Notes: generated by a model not told the origin, from the sequence alone. A stretch of DNA of 58,710 nt from Laetiporus sulphureus 93-53 (GCF_001632365.1 NW_024468518.1:19566-78275); one strand, 5' to 3'; shown: positions 32,101 through 44,600, counted from the first letter of the stretch. Numbers and translations: made by a program.

Positions 32101-34529
32101 CTCGTGCAAGCATATTCAAAGCGCATGGTGTAAGATGGTCCCAGTTGCTTAAACTTCCTTATTGGGATCCCATAGCATTCACCGTCGTGGACACAATGCA
32201 TAATCAATACCTGGGTCTCATCAGAACTCATTGCAAAGAGATCTGGGGCATGAACATTGAAGTGGAAGATGGGGATGGGATGTATGTTCATGCTCGCAAT
32301 GTTCCACCACGACCGTCCGACACTGACATGCAAGAGGGTAAGCATCTCTTGTATGGAGGCTCAATGTCACAACTGGCAAAATGTACGAAGGCAGTGCTAT
32401 GGCATCTTTGTTTTGAGCATGACCTTCGCTGTGCAAGAACCAAAAAACAGCTGCTAGCTTCCTTGGTTCATTGGGTGAGTATCACATTACTTGGTCGGTA
32501 TCTTTCGTTCTGATGTACAAGTCGGACGCAGCGCATACAAGAGGGCTTTGAAGTAGACACATCCTCTGCCATGGATGTGACTTCCAAGTCTAATAATTCA
32601 ACATCCACCTTACCCATGATGGAGGAACGTGTGAGAAAGGCGGAGGCATCATTGGCGCGAGGCAGTCAAGCAAAGACACTGGCCACCCATTGTAAGCCGG
32701 CGTTGATAGCTATGTGCGAATCCCGACATCTCGAATCCACTGGCGTGAAAGCTGTTCTCGCTGAGAGGCTTATCACATGGGTAAGATATGAGCTATTGCT
32801 GGTCGTACGAACACTTATATTGGAGTTCTGGCGCATTTAGCAGTTACAATTAGCCAATGGACAGCAGAATAAGCCAGTGGGTGCATCGTAGCTTCATTTG
32901 CTATATGCAATGAATTGATACTGTATTTATTAGCAGAACACTCATGCGACTGCCGTCGATGTTAGTACTCTTTTCTGCTTCTTTATCAAGAATTACTCAC
33001 GATCTAATCAGCCTCCACGTCTGTCACATGAACAGCACGAAGAAGGAAAAACCAGGAATGCTTCCACTGTTGTATTGGGTCGAAACACACTCGCACAAGT
33101 TCACGCAGACATGGAGCAGACAGAACTTCCATCCTGGGTCAGTCCCGCACCATGCAATTTTGGCACTGAAACAAGGGGCAAGCTGCATGCAGATCAATGG
33201 CTGGCAGCCTGCTCTATTAACCTTCCTATAACGCTTGTGCGTCTATGGGGAAAAGAGCAAGGTAGAAAGCAGAAAATGCTGCAGAACTTCATGGACCTCC
33301 TCACTGCTGTCACGATAAGCAGCATGCTCGAGATTTCTCATCAGCATATTCAGATCTACGAGAGGTCTTTGTTGCGATACCTGCAAACTTTGCGGGAGCT
33401 CTACAAGGAAGCGGTCATCAAACCTAACCATCACTTGGCTTTGCATGTCGGTGAATCCCTCCGAATATTTGGTCCTGCTCACTCCACGCGTACATTCTCC
33501 ACCGAGAGAATGAACTACCTCCTCATGCAGACAAATACTAATGGAAAATTTGGTATGTTACGTCCTGAAATACTGTGTCTGTATCAATGATGACCCAGTC
33601 CCCATATAGGCGAGCTTGAATTGACTTATATGACACACACGTGCCGAGCGGCGAACCTCCGTGCTTTGCTACGGCATGATAAAATCCGCGGTATAATGGA
33701 CGAGTTCATGACTTGTTATGATGGCATTTACAACGAGGATAGACGAGGAACACGGCTGCGAGAGTCAACAACACTAGATGCACAACCGCAAGGCATACCC
33801 GGGAAGAATAGCAAGGTCACTTCTTTGGAGAAAAATCAATTTATGGCTTTGCTCCAGCTGCTCAACGCCGAGATAGGACATGACATGTACGTTGATGCCA
33901 GGGACGTTAGAAGGACTCCTGGTTGTCAACAGCTGTCCAACAAGGGCACAAACTGTCCGAAAATCATGATCGGAGGTATCACATATCGTCCTCATAATGT
34001 GGCACCAAAGGATAGCAACATCATCTTTTCCTCACCTCATACTGCGCATACTCAAGCAGGAAGGATCATCAATATCTTCTTGCATCAACATCGCGATGTA
34101 CATGGAAAGCTTGTCGAAGAATCATTTGTAAGTATTGAGAGCCTGCAAGAGCTCACTGAGCTAGATCGTCTCAGTGATCCATACTCCAATTTTCCTGGGG
34201 TCGGTGGCAAGCTCTATTACAATGCATATTCTTCAGATATAAATGTCGTCAGGCCAAGCAACATTATATCTCACTTTGCAAAGACCCCTATGGAGGTTCA
34301 AGGCATCAAGAGATCTTGCATACATGTGCTACCACTGGATCGTGTACGCTTTTTCTTCACTGCTGTGGGTACTTGAAAAAATCTGATTTAAGTTAACGCA
34401 CAGATGATGCACTTGGCAGATTCATTTGCTGATGATGAGGAAACAGAGATGGAGGAAAGCCTCACCAATGACTCCTCAGAGTTGCCTAGTGGCGTATTAG
34501 ATGATTTCTTCCACCAGCATGGAAGATAA
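29148..34529 (+). CDS. Tnp2/CACTA-like transposase fused to membrane helices, a ubiquitin-like domain and SAP-like segments
   Basis: Twelve exons: 29148-29376, 29442-29774, 29824-30024, 30071-30148, 30197-30922, 30982-32474, 32532-32780, 32841-32876, 32937-32960, 33012-33552, 33610-34364, 34404-34529. They sum to 4791 nt, exactly 1597 codons with the stop. Residues 28-142 hold three or four hydrophobic helices. Residues 172-252 look ubiquitin-like, from KAVTIFIQGTNLKAVQI to LSTLHCRFRVLGG. A cysteine-rich segment (CCPKCFALY, CPEFCLH) precedes the transposase core: SLSIDGFNPF, PENTYLVGIIPGPSKP, VCDLPAARQVSGHGSY, FTVVDTMHNQYLG, SWVSPAPCNFGTETRGKLHA, DQWLAACSINLPITLVRLWG. SAP-like segments lie near 986-1020 and 1072-1103. 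No stop or frameshift is seen. The start could instead be at 29711 if the membrane part is a separate product, but exon 2 carries both in one frame. Confidence 0.85.
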
Positions 34530-34694
34530 TGCTTACATCTTAGTCATGAATGATAATATCGTGGTAACGCGTTCGATGACCCAATAATCGGCCACGTAGC
34601 CTTCATCATTCCCTTGCCTCTCTTCCCTCGCATCATTGAATGGTATACCAAGGTGAGCACTGGCTAACGAAAAGCGCAGTGCTACCGGCCGCGC

Positions 34695-35560
34695 TCACTT
34701 GACGTAGTCCCCGGCGGTGACCACTTCGTACTTGGGCGGCCGATCTTCGGAGACACAGCTCGGAATCGGCTACAAGAACCTGACTCAATAATCTGCAAGT
34801 TCAGCTTGTCGGACACTGTACCTCGAGCTTGACATTATATAATCTGTGCGAAAGAAGAGCGGGATTGAGTAGCGACAGACGCCACTGCGGTTTATCGCAC
34901 GATGCACGGTCGATTTGAAGACATCGTCTGCACAAGTGTCAGCTGGTTCTGTTCAACGCAGAACTTCTTCCGATGACCCACTCGTCCACCGAGCAAATTG
35001 GTCACCGAGGCTGATGTAATTCGATGTGAGCAGAGGGGCGCCAAGGGAGAGTTCGGAAAATACTTGATGACCAGTGTGCCGGAAATGGGCGGTGCCTCTA
35101 TCCACTGCTTCTGCTTGTTCAGAACTTGCAAGGCCTGGATGCCGGGTTCTTGCCATCAGATGGTGAAGCACTGCATTGCACATCGTGAGCGGCAAGAATC
35201 AGCCACCTCCTATCGCCAGATAAGCTGACCTCAAAACTGCAGACGTAACACTAAGAAATTAAAACAATAAGTCAAGACAGGTGCTGGCTTACTCGGTGTG
35301 TGCGCCGATACCGATGACGCGGTCGTCCACCAGAACTGTCTAGGGTGGATAATGTAGGACATGCATGATGGCGGCAGAGTTCTTCGTCTGGAAAGTAGAC
35401 ATCGTGCATCATCTATGCTGCTGAACTGACTGATTTCACCTTATCATCGAAGTAGTCCTCTGGAAGATTCAATGCCAGAGCGAACAGGGGGAACATTTTC
35501 TTGCCTAGCTCGACAGCGGCATGACTGCAGTCAAAATATGAACTGATGCACTAGTCCTTT
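34695..35560 (-). pseudogene. 2-oxoglutarate/Fe(II) oxygenase (isopenicillin-N-synthase-like), broken
   Basis: Exons on the minus strand: GKKMFPLFALALNLPEDYFD, then NSAAIMHVLHYPP, DDRVIGIGAHTDFE (first iron ligands HTD), CFTI, IQALQVLNKQKQWIEAPPIS, GTLVI, GDQFARWT, DDVFKSTVHRAINRSG (distal His), RYSIPLFF (the Arg-x-Ser that binds 2-oxoglutarate) and SCVSEDRPPKYEVVTAGDYV with stop at 34695. This is the double-stranded beta-helix family used in secondary metabolism and oxidative tailoring. Lesions: a TAG after HYPP fits CAG to TAG, a TGA after CFTI, and two extra bases in the DY/NVKLE stretch. The metal and 2-oxoglutarate residues are still recognisable. The N-terminal part above 35560 is not clear. 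Confidence 0.8.
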
Positions 35561-35929
35561 ATATGGAACACCGTCGAGATCTATCGAATTCGCGTCAGTT
35601 AAGAGCCCGCAGAAGACATGTGCGCGTGTCGCAATCATGCTCAACCGTCGCATCGCCAGTTTCAAGAGAACATGTCCGGAATACTTCCCATTATCAAGGC
35701 AGAAAGGATAAGCCCCCTGCTCATAGCGGGCGAGATGCAGCTCACGGGTGTGGGAGTAAGGAGGACCCTGCGGACGGTTATGAGCTGTGACATGGTACGA
35801 ATGTAGCGCAGGATCATTTCATCATTATACAATGCCGGGTTGAATATATTTATTGCCCTTGCAATGGACGTTCGCCTGCTTGTTCACACATTTTCACCGC
35901 AAGAACTCAAATTTCGAAGTCATCAAGCA

Positions 35930-36310
35930 CTGTCCGGTCGCGCGGTTTTGACGACACGGCCACTTCGCAACTCACACAAATTCACGCAGATCTTCTCTAA
36001 CAACGTTTGTATTCTATTTTCTACACTACGCGATGGTAAACTATGGGGTACGCTACGCTACGGTACAAATGCGAGATGCGGGCGCAATGCGCATACGGTA
36101 CGGTACAGTAGCGAGTACGTATGCGAGGTATGGTACTACGTAACGGCTATCGTGTCTAATAGGTATCGTATCTAGCGGGTATTCTATGCGATGGGTATAC
36201 TACGAGAGCGGCTACCGTATGTATGAGATGAGAGACGGAGTACGGTACGCTATGCTACGGCTATGGTACGTCTACGGTAAGGCTACATGAAATCTACACT
36301 AGCGGTGTGT
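35930..36310 (+). repeat. Dispersed repeat, copy 2
   Basis: Matches the reverse complement of 8187-8590 across its length, with many point differences. Dense in GGTACG, TACGGTA and ACTACG words. It sits about 370 bases beyond the 2OG-oxygenase pseudogene. Confidence 0.7.
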
Positions 36311-37509
36311 ATCTTTATGACTGCACTACGCTACAACTACACTACAACTAAACTACGCTGGACCTTGAGCTTGAGGAGCTGTGGGGGGAGACAATAAGTA
36401 AGGTCACCGAGAAGAGAGAGAGAAACAGAGAAAAAGAAACAGAAAAAAAAGAAACTGATTCCCCGGAACCCTTTCGTTCCGCCAGTTGCCCTTACACCCT
36501 CTTGACGTTACCCTCCACATCCACACACCGCAACCCTCCCCTCCGGATCCCCCGTCTGTTCAGGGTACCCCGGAGAACCCGCCCTGGACAACCCATCTAG
36601 GTGCTGCCAGAGCTGGGATGATCCCTGCCCCGCCTGGATCCCCCGCGTCCGGGATCACCACAGCAGGACATTGAAACATTTGGGTGCCCAGATTCCCCTG
36701 TGTAGGGTCCTCCGGAGTGAATGTTTATCGATGTCCATCCACCTCTGAATTCCCCGCGCTGGGTTTCCAAAGTCGAATGGTTGACGTTCCGCGATCCGCT
36801 TCGCGTTCCCTGCGTCCAGGGCTTCGTCCGAAGCTGGAACGTCTGCGTTTGTTTGCATATTGCACGCTCTGCATTCCCGGGCCCAGGGACCTCAGAGCGG
36901 ATAAATATGAGGAATGAGGAATAGACCGTTTTGCATATAAATATAAGCTGAAACCGCGATAGTCGAGAGCATAGACGAGAGCACGATAGGAAGATGAGAT
37001 GAGAGCATGAGAACAGGATGACGAGATAGCATGAGAGAAGGATGATGAGATAGCACGAGAGCAGGATGATGAGATGCGCGAGAGCAGGACGACGAGAAAA
37101 CACGACGAGAGTGCCGAGATAGCCGAATGGAATTATGTTGTAGATGCAATGATGTGATGTGAGAGTGCTGTCGATGATAATGATAACAAAAGTGCCGTAC
37201 CCAGAGAAGTCGCCAGTTGCGACGTGTTGCCGTACACGTCGATGAGAGAACCGCCACCAAGATGAACAAGATGTCAGGCCTTCGGAGCAAGTCAGCGATA
37301 ACAACAACGTTTACACAACGAAATGACGCACCAAATAACATACCACTGGCCGCTAGTCCACGAAATAGCGGAATCACGAGACACGAAGTCCGTGGGCAGT
37401 GCATAAGCCCGCCTTAATGCATACGAGATAACGTTTCACCTGTTGAACACATCAACAAGGAATTGTGGGCTTAGAAGTCGGTGCGATTGCTCACCATATT
37501 GACCACCAG
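36311..37509. other. Low-complexity stretch with minisatellite
   Basis: A purine run (AGAAACAGAGAAAAAGAAAC near 36420), a C-rich part and the minisatellite listed separately. No protein recognised. Confidence 0.4.
36985..37115 (+). repeat. Minisatellite, units of about 24-27 bases
   Basis: Repeated words GAGAGCA.GA.AGGATGA.GAGATAGCA in about five imperfect copies. Confidence 0.65.
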
Positions 37510-38245
37510 CCCCTGTTCCACGAACTTGTCAAGTTGCGAGACACGCGAAGTCTCGTAACAGCCCATCGCCAGTCTTGAGATCACAAGATAACGCAAAGCC
37601 CTGACAAATAGTCAGCAACTGATTCATTCGATCATACAGAAAAACACTCACCACGCTGATTGCCAGCCGACACTGGGAATAGAGAACCCTACTAGATACC
37701 AAAGCCCCAAGCCATAGACCTCTCCATGTCCATGATGCCGATTGATCTTGCACCTGCATGACGGATGTCGCAGATGTGCAACGAAAGTCCATGTTGCTTG
37801 TCATCCCCCTTGATGATGTCCGTGATGATCAGTCATTTTATGCGAGAAATGCACGAATTGCGAAGAGCCTCTACTCACGCGCCTAACGAACGGGTGAGGC
37901 GCTGCCCGCAGTGCAATAATCTCGTAATATATGACGATTGTCGACTGAGGTTGGAATGCTGGTGATTACTAGAAGCGCAACGTGCGTACGGGCCTCAACT
38001 CCCGCGTCGTGGACGCGAGAGGCGCTACCTCGTGACGTGCTATCCGAAAGACTCGCAGCGGCGCAGGAGCGTCAACTCCCGCATCATAGATGCAAGAGGT
38101 GCTACCTTGCTGTGCGATGCCTCGTATTCACGTGCATATTCGACTGATGGTATGAATTATCCTGGCGGGAAGATGTTTTTCCCAAGCATTTGGAAGGTAT
38201 GGACTTCATTGATGATCTGGTCTGATTTGCTAATCCGCGGCTGAC
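37510..38245 (+). repeat. Direct duplication, copy A
   Basis: Corresponds in order and direction to 38710-39440. Shared landmarks include TTCCACGAA, CTCGTAACAGCCCAT, CACCACGCTGATT, CATGATGCCGATT, CTTGATGATGTCCG and a GGTCTGATTTGCT-like block near the end. The copies differ at many sites, so the duplication is old. No protein identified. Confidence 0.75.
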
Positions 38246-39320
38246 AATTTCGGGTTCATGCAAGAAATGTGGCAAAGAGCTTCGACTCTCGAGTCACAAT
38301 CGACGCGAGAGGCGCTACTTCACGGCACAGCATCCTGGCAGAGTCAGTGTAAGTCCAGAGTGAGCAGCGGGGCATCCTAGAGGTGTATGAGCACAGCTAG
38401 ATCTTGAAGCGCGTCGTCTGCTATCACAGTCCACTTTAATGACTTCGACCTGCACATTGAAAACTCGCAACAGGCGTGAGGGCCTCAACTCCCGCGTCAT
38501 GGACGCGAGAGGCGCTACCTCGCCGGGCGGTCTTGTCGTGGCAGATAAAGGTCAATACGGTGAAAGTGCCTGCAAATGGGGACTCGCAACTTGCGTAAGA
38601 GGTGCTACCTTGCAGGACAATGTCCTAATGGTAGAAGTACGTCGACTGGCGATCTGGACTTGATGATGGTGCATGACAGAGGAATCGTGCTGGGACCCGG
38701 CTCCCACTGGCCACTTTTCCACGAAGTCGTCGACTTGCGAGAGATGCAAAGTCTTGTAACAGCCCATTTGCCAACCTTGAGATTACCAGATATTGCGAAG
38801 CCTTGATAACTAATCAGTAATTAATTCATTCAAGTCTACATAACCTGCTCACCACGCTGATTTCTAGCCAACATTAGAGGTCAAGAATCCTTCTAAACGC
38901 GAGAGCCTCAAGCATTAGACCCTTCTCCGTGCTCATGATGCCGATTAGTCCTGCACCTGCACCACAGTGGCACAGCCTTGCGACGAAAATCCAGGTTGTT
39001 TGTCATCTCCCTTGATGATGTCCGCGATGGGTGACCATCCTATACGAGAAACGCGCGACCGCCAAAGAGCATCAACTCACGCGCCTGATGCATGCGTGAG
39101 GTGCGCCACGCTACCTGCAGCGCGATAGTCTCGTAAAGCATGATAATCATCGACTTTAGTGAATGCCTGTGACTGCCGAAATCGCAACGTGTGTAAGAGC
39201 TTCAACTCCCACGTCGTGGATGCGAGAGGCGCTCCCTCACAGCCTGCTATCCGGTGGACTCGCAGCAGCATGAGAGCCTCAACTCTCGCGTTACAGGCGC
39301 GAGAGGCGCTTCCTCGCCAT
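37865..39320 (+). repeat. Family of short hairpin-forming units
   Basis: A unit of about 45 bases occurs at least eight times (near 37868, 37995, 38060, 38275, 38477, 39067, 39195 and 39270). The clearest form reads CTCAACTCCCGCGTC, three to four bases, GACGCGAGAGGCGCTACC. The GCGTC/GACGC arms, flanked by further pairing CTC/GAG and GCCT/AGGC, can fold into a hairpin. Several units are preceded by GACTCGCAAC or similar. Some changes in one arm look matched in the other (for example GCATC with GATGC at 38070). It fits no class I know. Confidence 0.6.
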
Positions 39321-39440
39321 GCGATGTCTTGTATTCACGTGGTAGTCAAGGACGGTACGAAATATCTGAGGATGGAGAAGGGAGGTGTTCTGAGCATTTG
39401 GAGGGTATGAACTTCGTTAAACGATCTGGTCCGATTTGCT
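38710..39440 (+). repeat. Direct duplication, copy B
   Basis: Second copy of the 37510-38245 unit, about 1.2 kb further on. It carries its own set of the short hairpin motif. Confidence 0.75.
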
Positions 39441-41659
39441 GATAGCATTTGGTCGAAGATACGCATTGACCCTTCAATCAGCCTGAAGACAGGGCACTTG
39501 GTGGGCATGGTTAGCAGGGGGCAGTACGATGGTGTTCGCATACATAAAGACTGCGTGGGCTTCTGATAGCATCTTCAGCAACGTGAGTAAACCGGGAGCG
39601 TTACGTTGATATTGGAGCTGGAAGCGGCGGCTCGAATTGCTGATGTAAGAATGCGACGAGTAGTGTGCGATGATATTAGGGCGGAGACTGCTGAACGTGT
39701 TCATTCATCTTGACGGCAATAGTTTCGACAGAAGAATGGATGAGAGATTGCGGTGCAGCTGAGCGCTAGGAACAAATGACGTTTCAAAGTGATAAGGCGA
39801 TTGGTGGTAGTCGGTTCAGATGACAATCGGAGGATTGATGCTGCAAATATCGAAGTTGACGCTTCAGCAGCATGTACGAGTGCAATGGGATGAAGAGGAC
39901 TCGTGTCCAACAGTGGTTACGATGATGTTTTGATGACAAGATGTTGAATTGGAGACGGCGCTCTCCATTGAGAGCAATTACGCTCAAATGCGACTGTTAC
40001 GACCGCGGCCATGCTGAGCGGTGGAGCGTATGGTCTTCCGACGCAAAGTCAATAATGCGATTGATTCGGCTCCCCACGGACTACTCACCGAGTGGATGCG
40101 CTGTCTCTTGGTAGTAGACCGCTCTAACGGATGAATCGACTTTGTCCCAGAGACAGGATCAGCATCGACATCCTGCCTTTTCTGTTTCATCGACGGTCTT
40201 TCTTGGTCATGTTCAGCATTAACGACCGGATTGAGGCGTCGAGAGGAAAGCGGTTGATCAGCGATCTATACAAGCAAGCGAACAAGTGAGGGTGGGTTGT
40301 AAGACAGCGGAACAGATACTCACGACAGCAGTACGCTTTTTCGATATGCCGCTCATTCTTGCTAAGAATTTCATTGGAGCAGCACGCATCTTGTCCGCGT
40401 ACTTGTTGGAAATAGATATCAGCGGGTTCCCCAGAAGGCTGCATGGGTTCACGTATTTCTCTCGACGTATCAGAAGACTGTGGAGAAGAGCACTGAGGAT
40501 CAATGAATGATTCCCAAATCACATTGTCAAATGCCGCACCTGAACGAAAGGTCGTCGCTTCTTGGGAACAAGAGGTCTTGTTAACCGGTTGGATTCAAGA
40601 GCTTTAACCACGAATTTTGAGCGCATGGGCTGTGTGACAGGATCATTTACAAATGTTCAATTAGCGAAACAGGGGATGGCCTATGTAGTCAGTACGTTGC
40701 CTTTTTGACAAGAACGGCGTCACTGATGAACGATGCACAGAATCGTCGTATTCGAGATCGAACTGAAAGAAACGATGATTACCGACCGATATAGCATGCT
40801 GCGAAAAATGGTGACGTACATCGACGCCGCGCTTCCTCTTCAGGGCCGGCCCACGAATGGATTGCTGGTCGATATCTAAAGGACCGAGTTGAGAACCGAG
40901 CGACGAAGAAATTTGTCTCATCGGCCGGGCTGGTGCGTCGGTGAATCGAACGTGAGCTGACGATTTTCCAGGCTAGCAGGTTTCCACCGACTGTCAGAAC
41001 TACAAAGAAAGCAGCTAGAAAATGAACTTATGGGATCTACGCGTTGCTCAATGGGCAACGTGGACGGCAGAGGTGCGCGAACAAGCCGAACCCCGAGGTA
41101 TCGATCGATTTTCCTTACCACTAATGAACCAGACGTTCGTTTGATGACGATCTTGCTACCTTGAGCGAGGCTATCGCATTTCGAGGTCTGATCAACAATC
41201 TGAACGACAGAATGATGTTGTTCAACGATGTGGAGCGATGGGCAACGGACAAAGGTGAAGCACACACCGAGTCCATGTTCTGTTTTGCGATCGATGACCC
41301 ATGTCCTTGTCTTTCGTCAGTTTGGTTCTCAGAGTTCAATCTTACAGACTAACCGACAGGAGCAAGCATCAGCATATTTATCTAGGAAGCTGCAATAGAT
41401 CTCACCGATTCTATGCACTGCGGCTCAGATGATGAGGGCAATGTTATCCTGAAAGATTCGGTATCCAGCACTGTGTTGATGTTCCGGTTGGAGAAAATAG
41501 CCTGAGCATCAGGAGTTTTGTGACCGGCTATGACTGGGCCTGCAGAATCTGCTGGAGGAGCCCGGTCAAGGGGCGTTGACGAGGGCGCCTGCATAAATAA
41601 GATCAGCTCAACTTTATTAGGGGAAAAGAAGAGAAAGGAAAAAGGAAACGGACGGATAC
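39441..41659 (-). other. Decayed coding remains, unassigned
   Basis: The minus strand holds short frames such as APGLLTLLKMLSEAHAVFMY near 39560 and segments with basic KRQR words (near 40110 and 40690). These resemble the KRQR-bearing exons of the large gene above 41660, so the stretch may hold further degenerate exons or copies of it. No full model can be built. Confidence 0.35.
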
Positions 41660-44600
41660 TTACAGTAAACAATGTCTCCTGAGTATGAACATTATCAGTT
41701 TCCATGGGCGGTGAGATGGGAGGAGATGCAGGAACCTCAGCATTGGGCTGCATAGGAAAACATGAGACATCACGCCTGGTGTGACCAACTGCCAGGACAA
41801 AAAAGGACGTACCACGTTAATACGTTGCCTTTTGAATGAAGGCGACTGCACGTCTCTTCGTATCCTAACAACTTCAGGCTCATCGGCAGATGTCCTCTGT
41901 CTCTTGCCGAGCACGCTGATTGTTTCGAAGTGCCCCGAGCGATCAGGATCAAACAATACTATGCCTTCCTCGGAAACAGTTGCTTTGCTGGGCAGTGAGG
42001 CTTGAATAAGATGAAGTGCTGTGCACGAGGCATCATCCGCGGGAATAGATGGAACAGCCAGAATTCGTTCCTCATGTGGTGGCATTGTCGATGCCGCCGC
42101 GTCCAGACAAAGTGCGCGTTCTTTGTCTGGACGCGTTGTCTCCGACGTGTTTGCCTGACTTTGAAGAGGAACATCCATCTTCTCATCTGAAGGGGCATGC
42201 TCCTTTACCTGATTCCTTCTCGGGTAGTTCGGGAAGCGTCTGGACCAGCCCACACTTCCATAGACAACCTCTGCCCAAAGCACTCGCAGATCGTCGTCTG
42301 TAGGAGGGCTAAGGAGAAGTGGATCCGCGAGATTCGCTTCCGGGGGCTGGTCATCTTTGTCCGCGTCTGCATCCGAGTCATTGGTATCATCATCTGTGTC
42401 ATAATCTTCAGAGAAATCTTCCTCTTCAAGCGGACCGATAATAGTGCTGAGTGCTCCTGGAGGGCGTCTCTGCATGCGGAGAGGACTTGGACTGAGTTGT
42501 TGCCATGAATTTCTCGAATGCCGCGACTGAGGCGGACTGAGACTGGGCTGTCGAGGGCCAGCTGACAAACTGGGCCTCGAGCGAGGAGGACTAAGACTAA
42601 ACCTCCGAGAGCCGACACGCAAACTGGGCCTTGAACGAGGAGGACTAAGATTACTAAACCTTCGGGAGTCTGTTGGTAAACTAGGCCTCGAACGAGGAGG
42701 ACTGAGGCTGAGCCTTCGAGAGGCTGCTGGCAAATTGGACCGTGAACGAGGAGGACTACGACTGAGCTGCCGAGAGCGAGCTGGAAAACTGAACCGCGAA
42801 CAAGGAGGACTTAAACTGAGATGCCGAGGAGCAAGACGAGCGTCGTTCTGACTGAAAGGCGTAGGCATTGGATGAACATCCTTAGGAGGATGCGCGGTAG
42901 ATTCATCACAAACGACTTGGGAAGATTGCTCAGCTTCTTGAGCATTCGTATGGACTCCAGATTTGCGTTTGGGACGTCGATCTTTCCAGTATGCACATTT
43001 GCCCCAATTTGGTGCAGGCCAAGTTGAATACGTGCCCGTCGGTACAAAGGTGCTAGGGCCGTGCCATCGCGCACCTACTTTAAGGCCATTAGCTCGAATG
43101 CTAAGATGAGCGGAACCTGGAACACTTACACTCGCGAAGCACAACAACTCTCCATTTCTGCTTAATTTGCTCTACCTTTGCTTCTAGTTCGGCGTGAGCA
43201 TCAGCCTCCCTCTCTGCTTGAATAAAGTCTCGTGCTTTCGCTACACCTTCACGTAGGCTCTTCTCCCGACTTTCGTAGAATTCTCGTAGGATGGGAACAA
43301 GTGTGTAACCTCCACCGTCCCGTATGACTGCTGCGGCTGCCTGTGATTTCTTCGGGTATAAGAGTTCGACAGGGATGTGTTGATAGGGCCGGAAGCACTG
43401 ATGATACTCATCCCACTGCCTGACATGAAGGTCCCAACGCAACAGATCGAGCAAGTCCAGCTCAAGCTCCTCGTCAACATCGCATCTGATCTGAGGGTCT
43501 TCACTGACAATTTTTGCGGCAAGGTAGTCGATGAAAGCAGCTCCAACAAGGTGACAGATGCCCTGTCCTAACTCCCATAGCCTTGCTTCAGCGATAGAGA
43601 GCAGAACTTTTGCTACGATGGCCTGAAGGATCGCGCGTTCTCCTGCTTCGCGAGCGTCTATAATAATGCGATTACCGTGATCTTCTGCCCAATCCAATTG
43701 TTCAAACATCAATCCAAGCCAGTCTCGGTCTTCTGGATGCAGTGGTTGAACCACAGGATACTCGTACTTAATGGGCAAGTTGAATGGAAACGTTTGTTCG
43801 GCCAAATCGTCCTCTGAGGACCATTCATTCTCCACAATCTCCTCAGCTCATAGGTCACCAGATTCGTTACGGAAAACTCTCCGAGGAGGAGGTGGAGTCG
43901 ATGCATAGCCTGACTCAGTTACCGGAGATGCGGGACGTTCGGGCGTCAGCAGACGAGTTCGACGTGACGGATGATACTGGGAAGACAATGGCCTCAGTTG
44001 CACTTCAGGATTCGGAGCATTTGACAATGTGGGGAGGGCGAGACTGGGGGGGACTGCTCGGTGCAGACGGGTGAGCAGGGTTCCGAGCGCGTGGGCTGGA
44101 GAAAGTCGGCAAGGGCAACGGAGGAAGGGTCTGTGGGAGGTCGACATTACGCTTCGCGCGGAACGGCATCACTTGTGGCGACTGAGACCGAATGCGCAAT
44201 CGTTCAGAACGGCACAGCTGTGAGAGTGGACCAGATGGGAGTGGATGTTCGCGTGGAGAGAGGCCGACAGGCTAGGGAGAGAAAGAGTGAGAGCGCGCAC
44301 GAGGAGTCGTCTCGAGTTGTGGTGTTACTGAGCGACGTGATGAACCTGTCAGCGAGACAATATCAAGAGGCGGAGGCATGGCCGGTAAAGATGGCGGACG
44401 GTAGTCGCAATGGTTCTTAGACAATTGCCCTGCGCAAGCAGATGAGGAGCCTCGCGGAGGTGATGGTGTCCGCAGCAGCGACACTGAACGGAAGCGTCCA
44501 GGCGACATTGACGGCGGACGGGAGCGCTCCTTCGGACTCGGTGTTCATCCGCGATCAAAGAACACAGCAGCTTGACCCACCTGGCCTGAAGGCGATGCTG

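Noticed and set aside
28900..34900. CACTA-type terminal inverted repeats of the Tnp2 element
   Set aside because: CAGTGCTA occurs on both sides (about 28904 and 34677) but in the same orientation and without a target duplication, so the element ends are left open.
37865..39320. CRISPR-like array
   Set aside because: Units are imperfect, spacing is irregular and the organism is a fungus.
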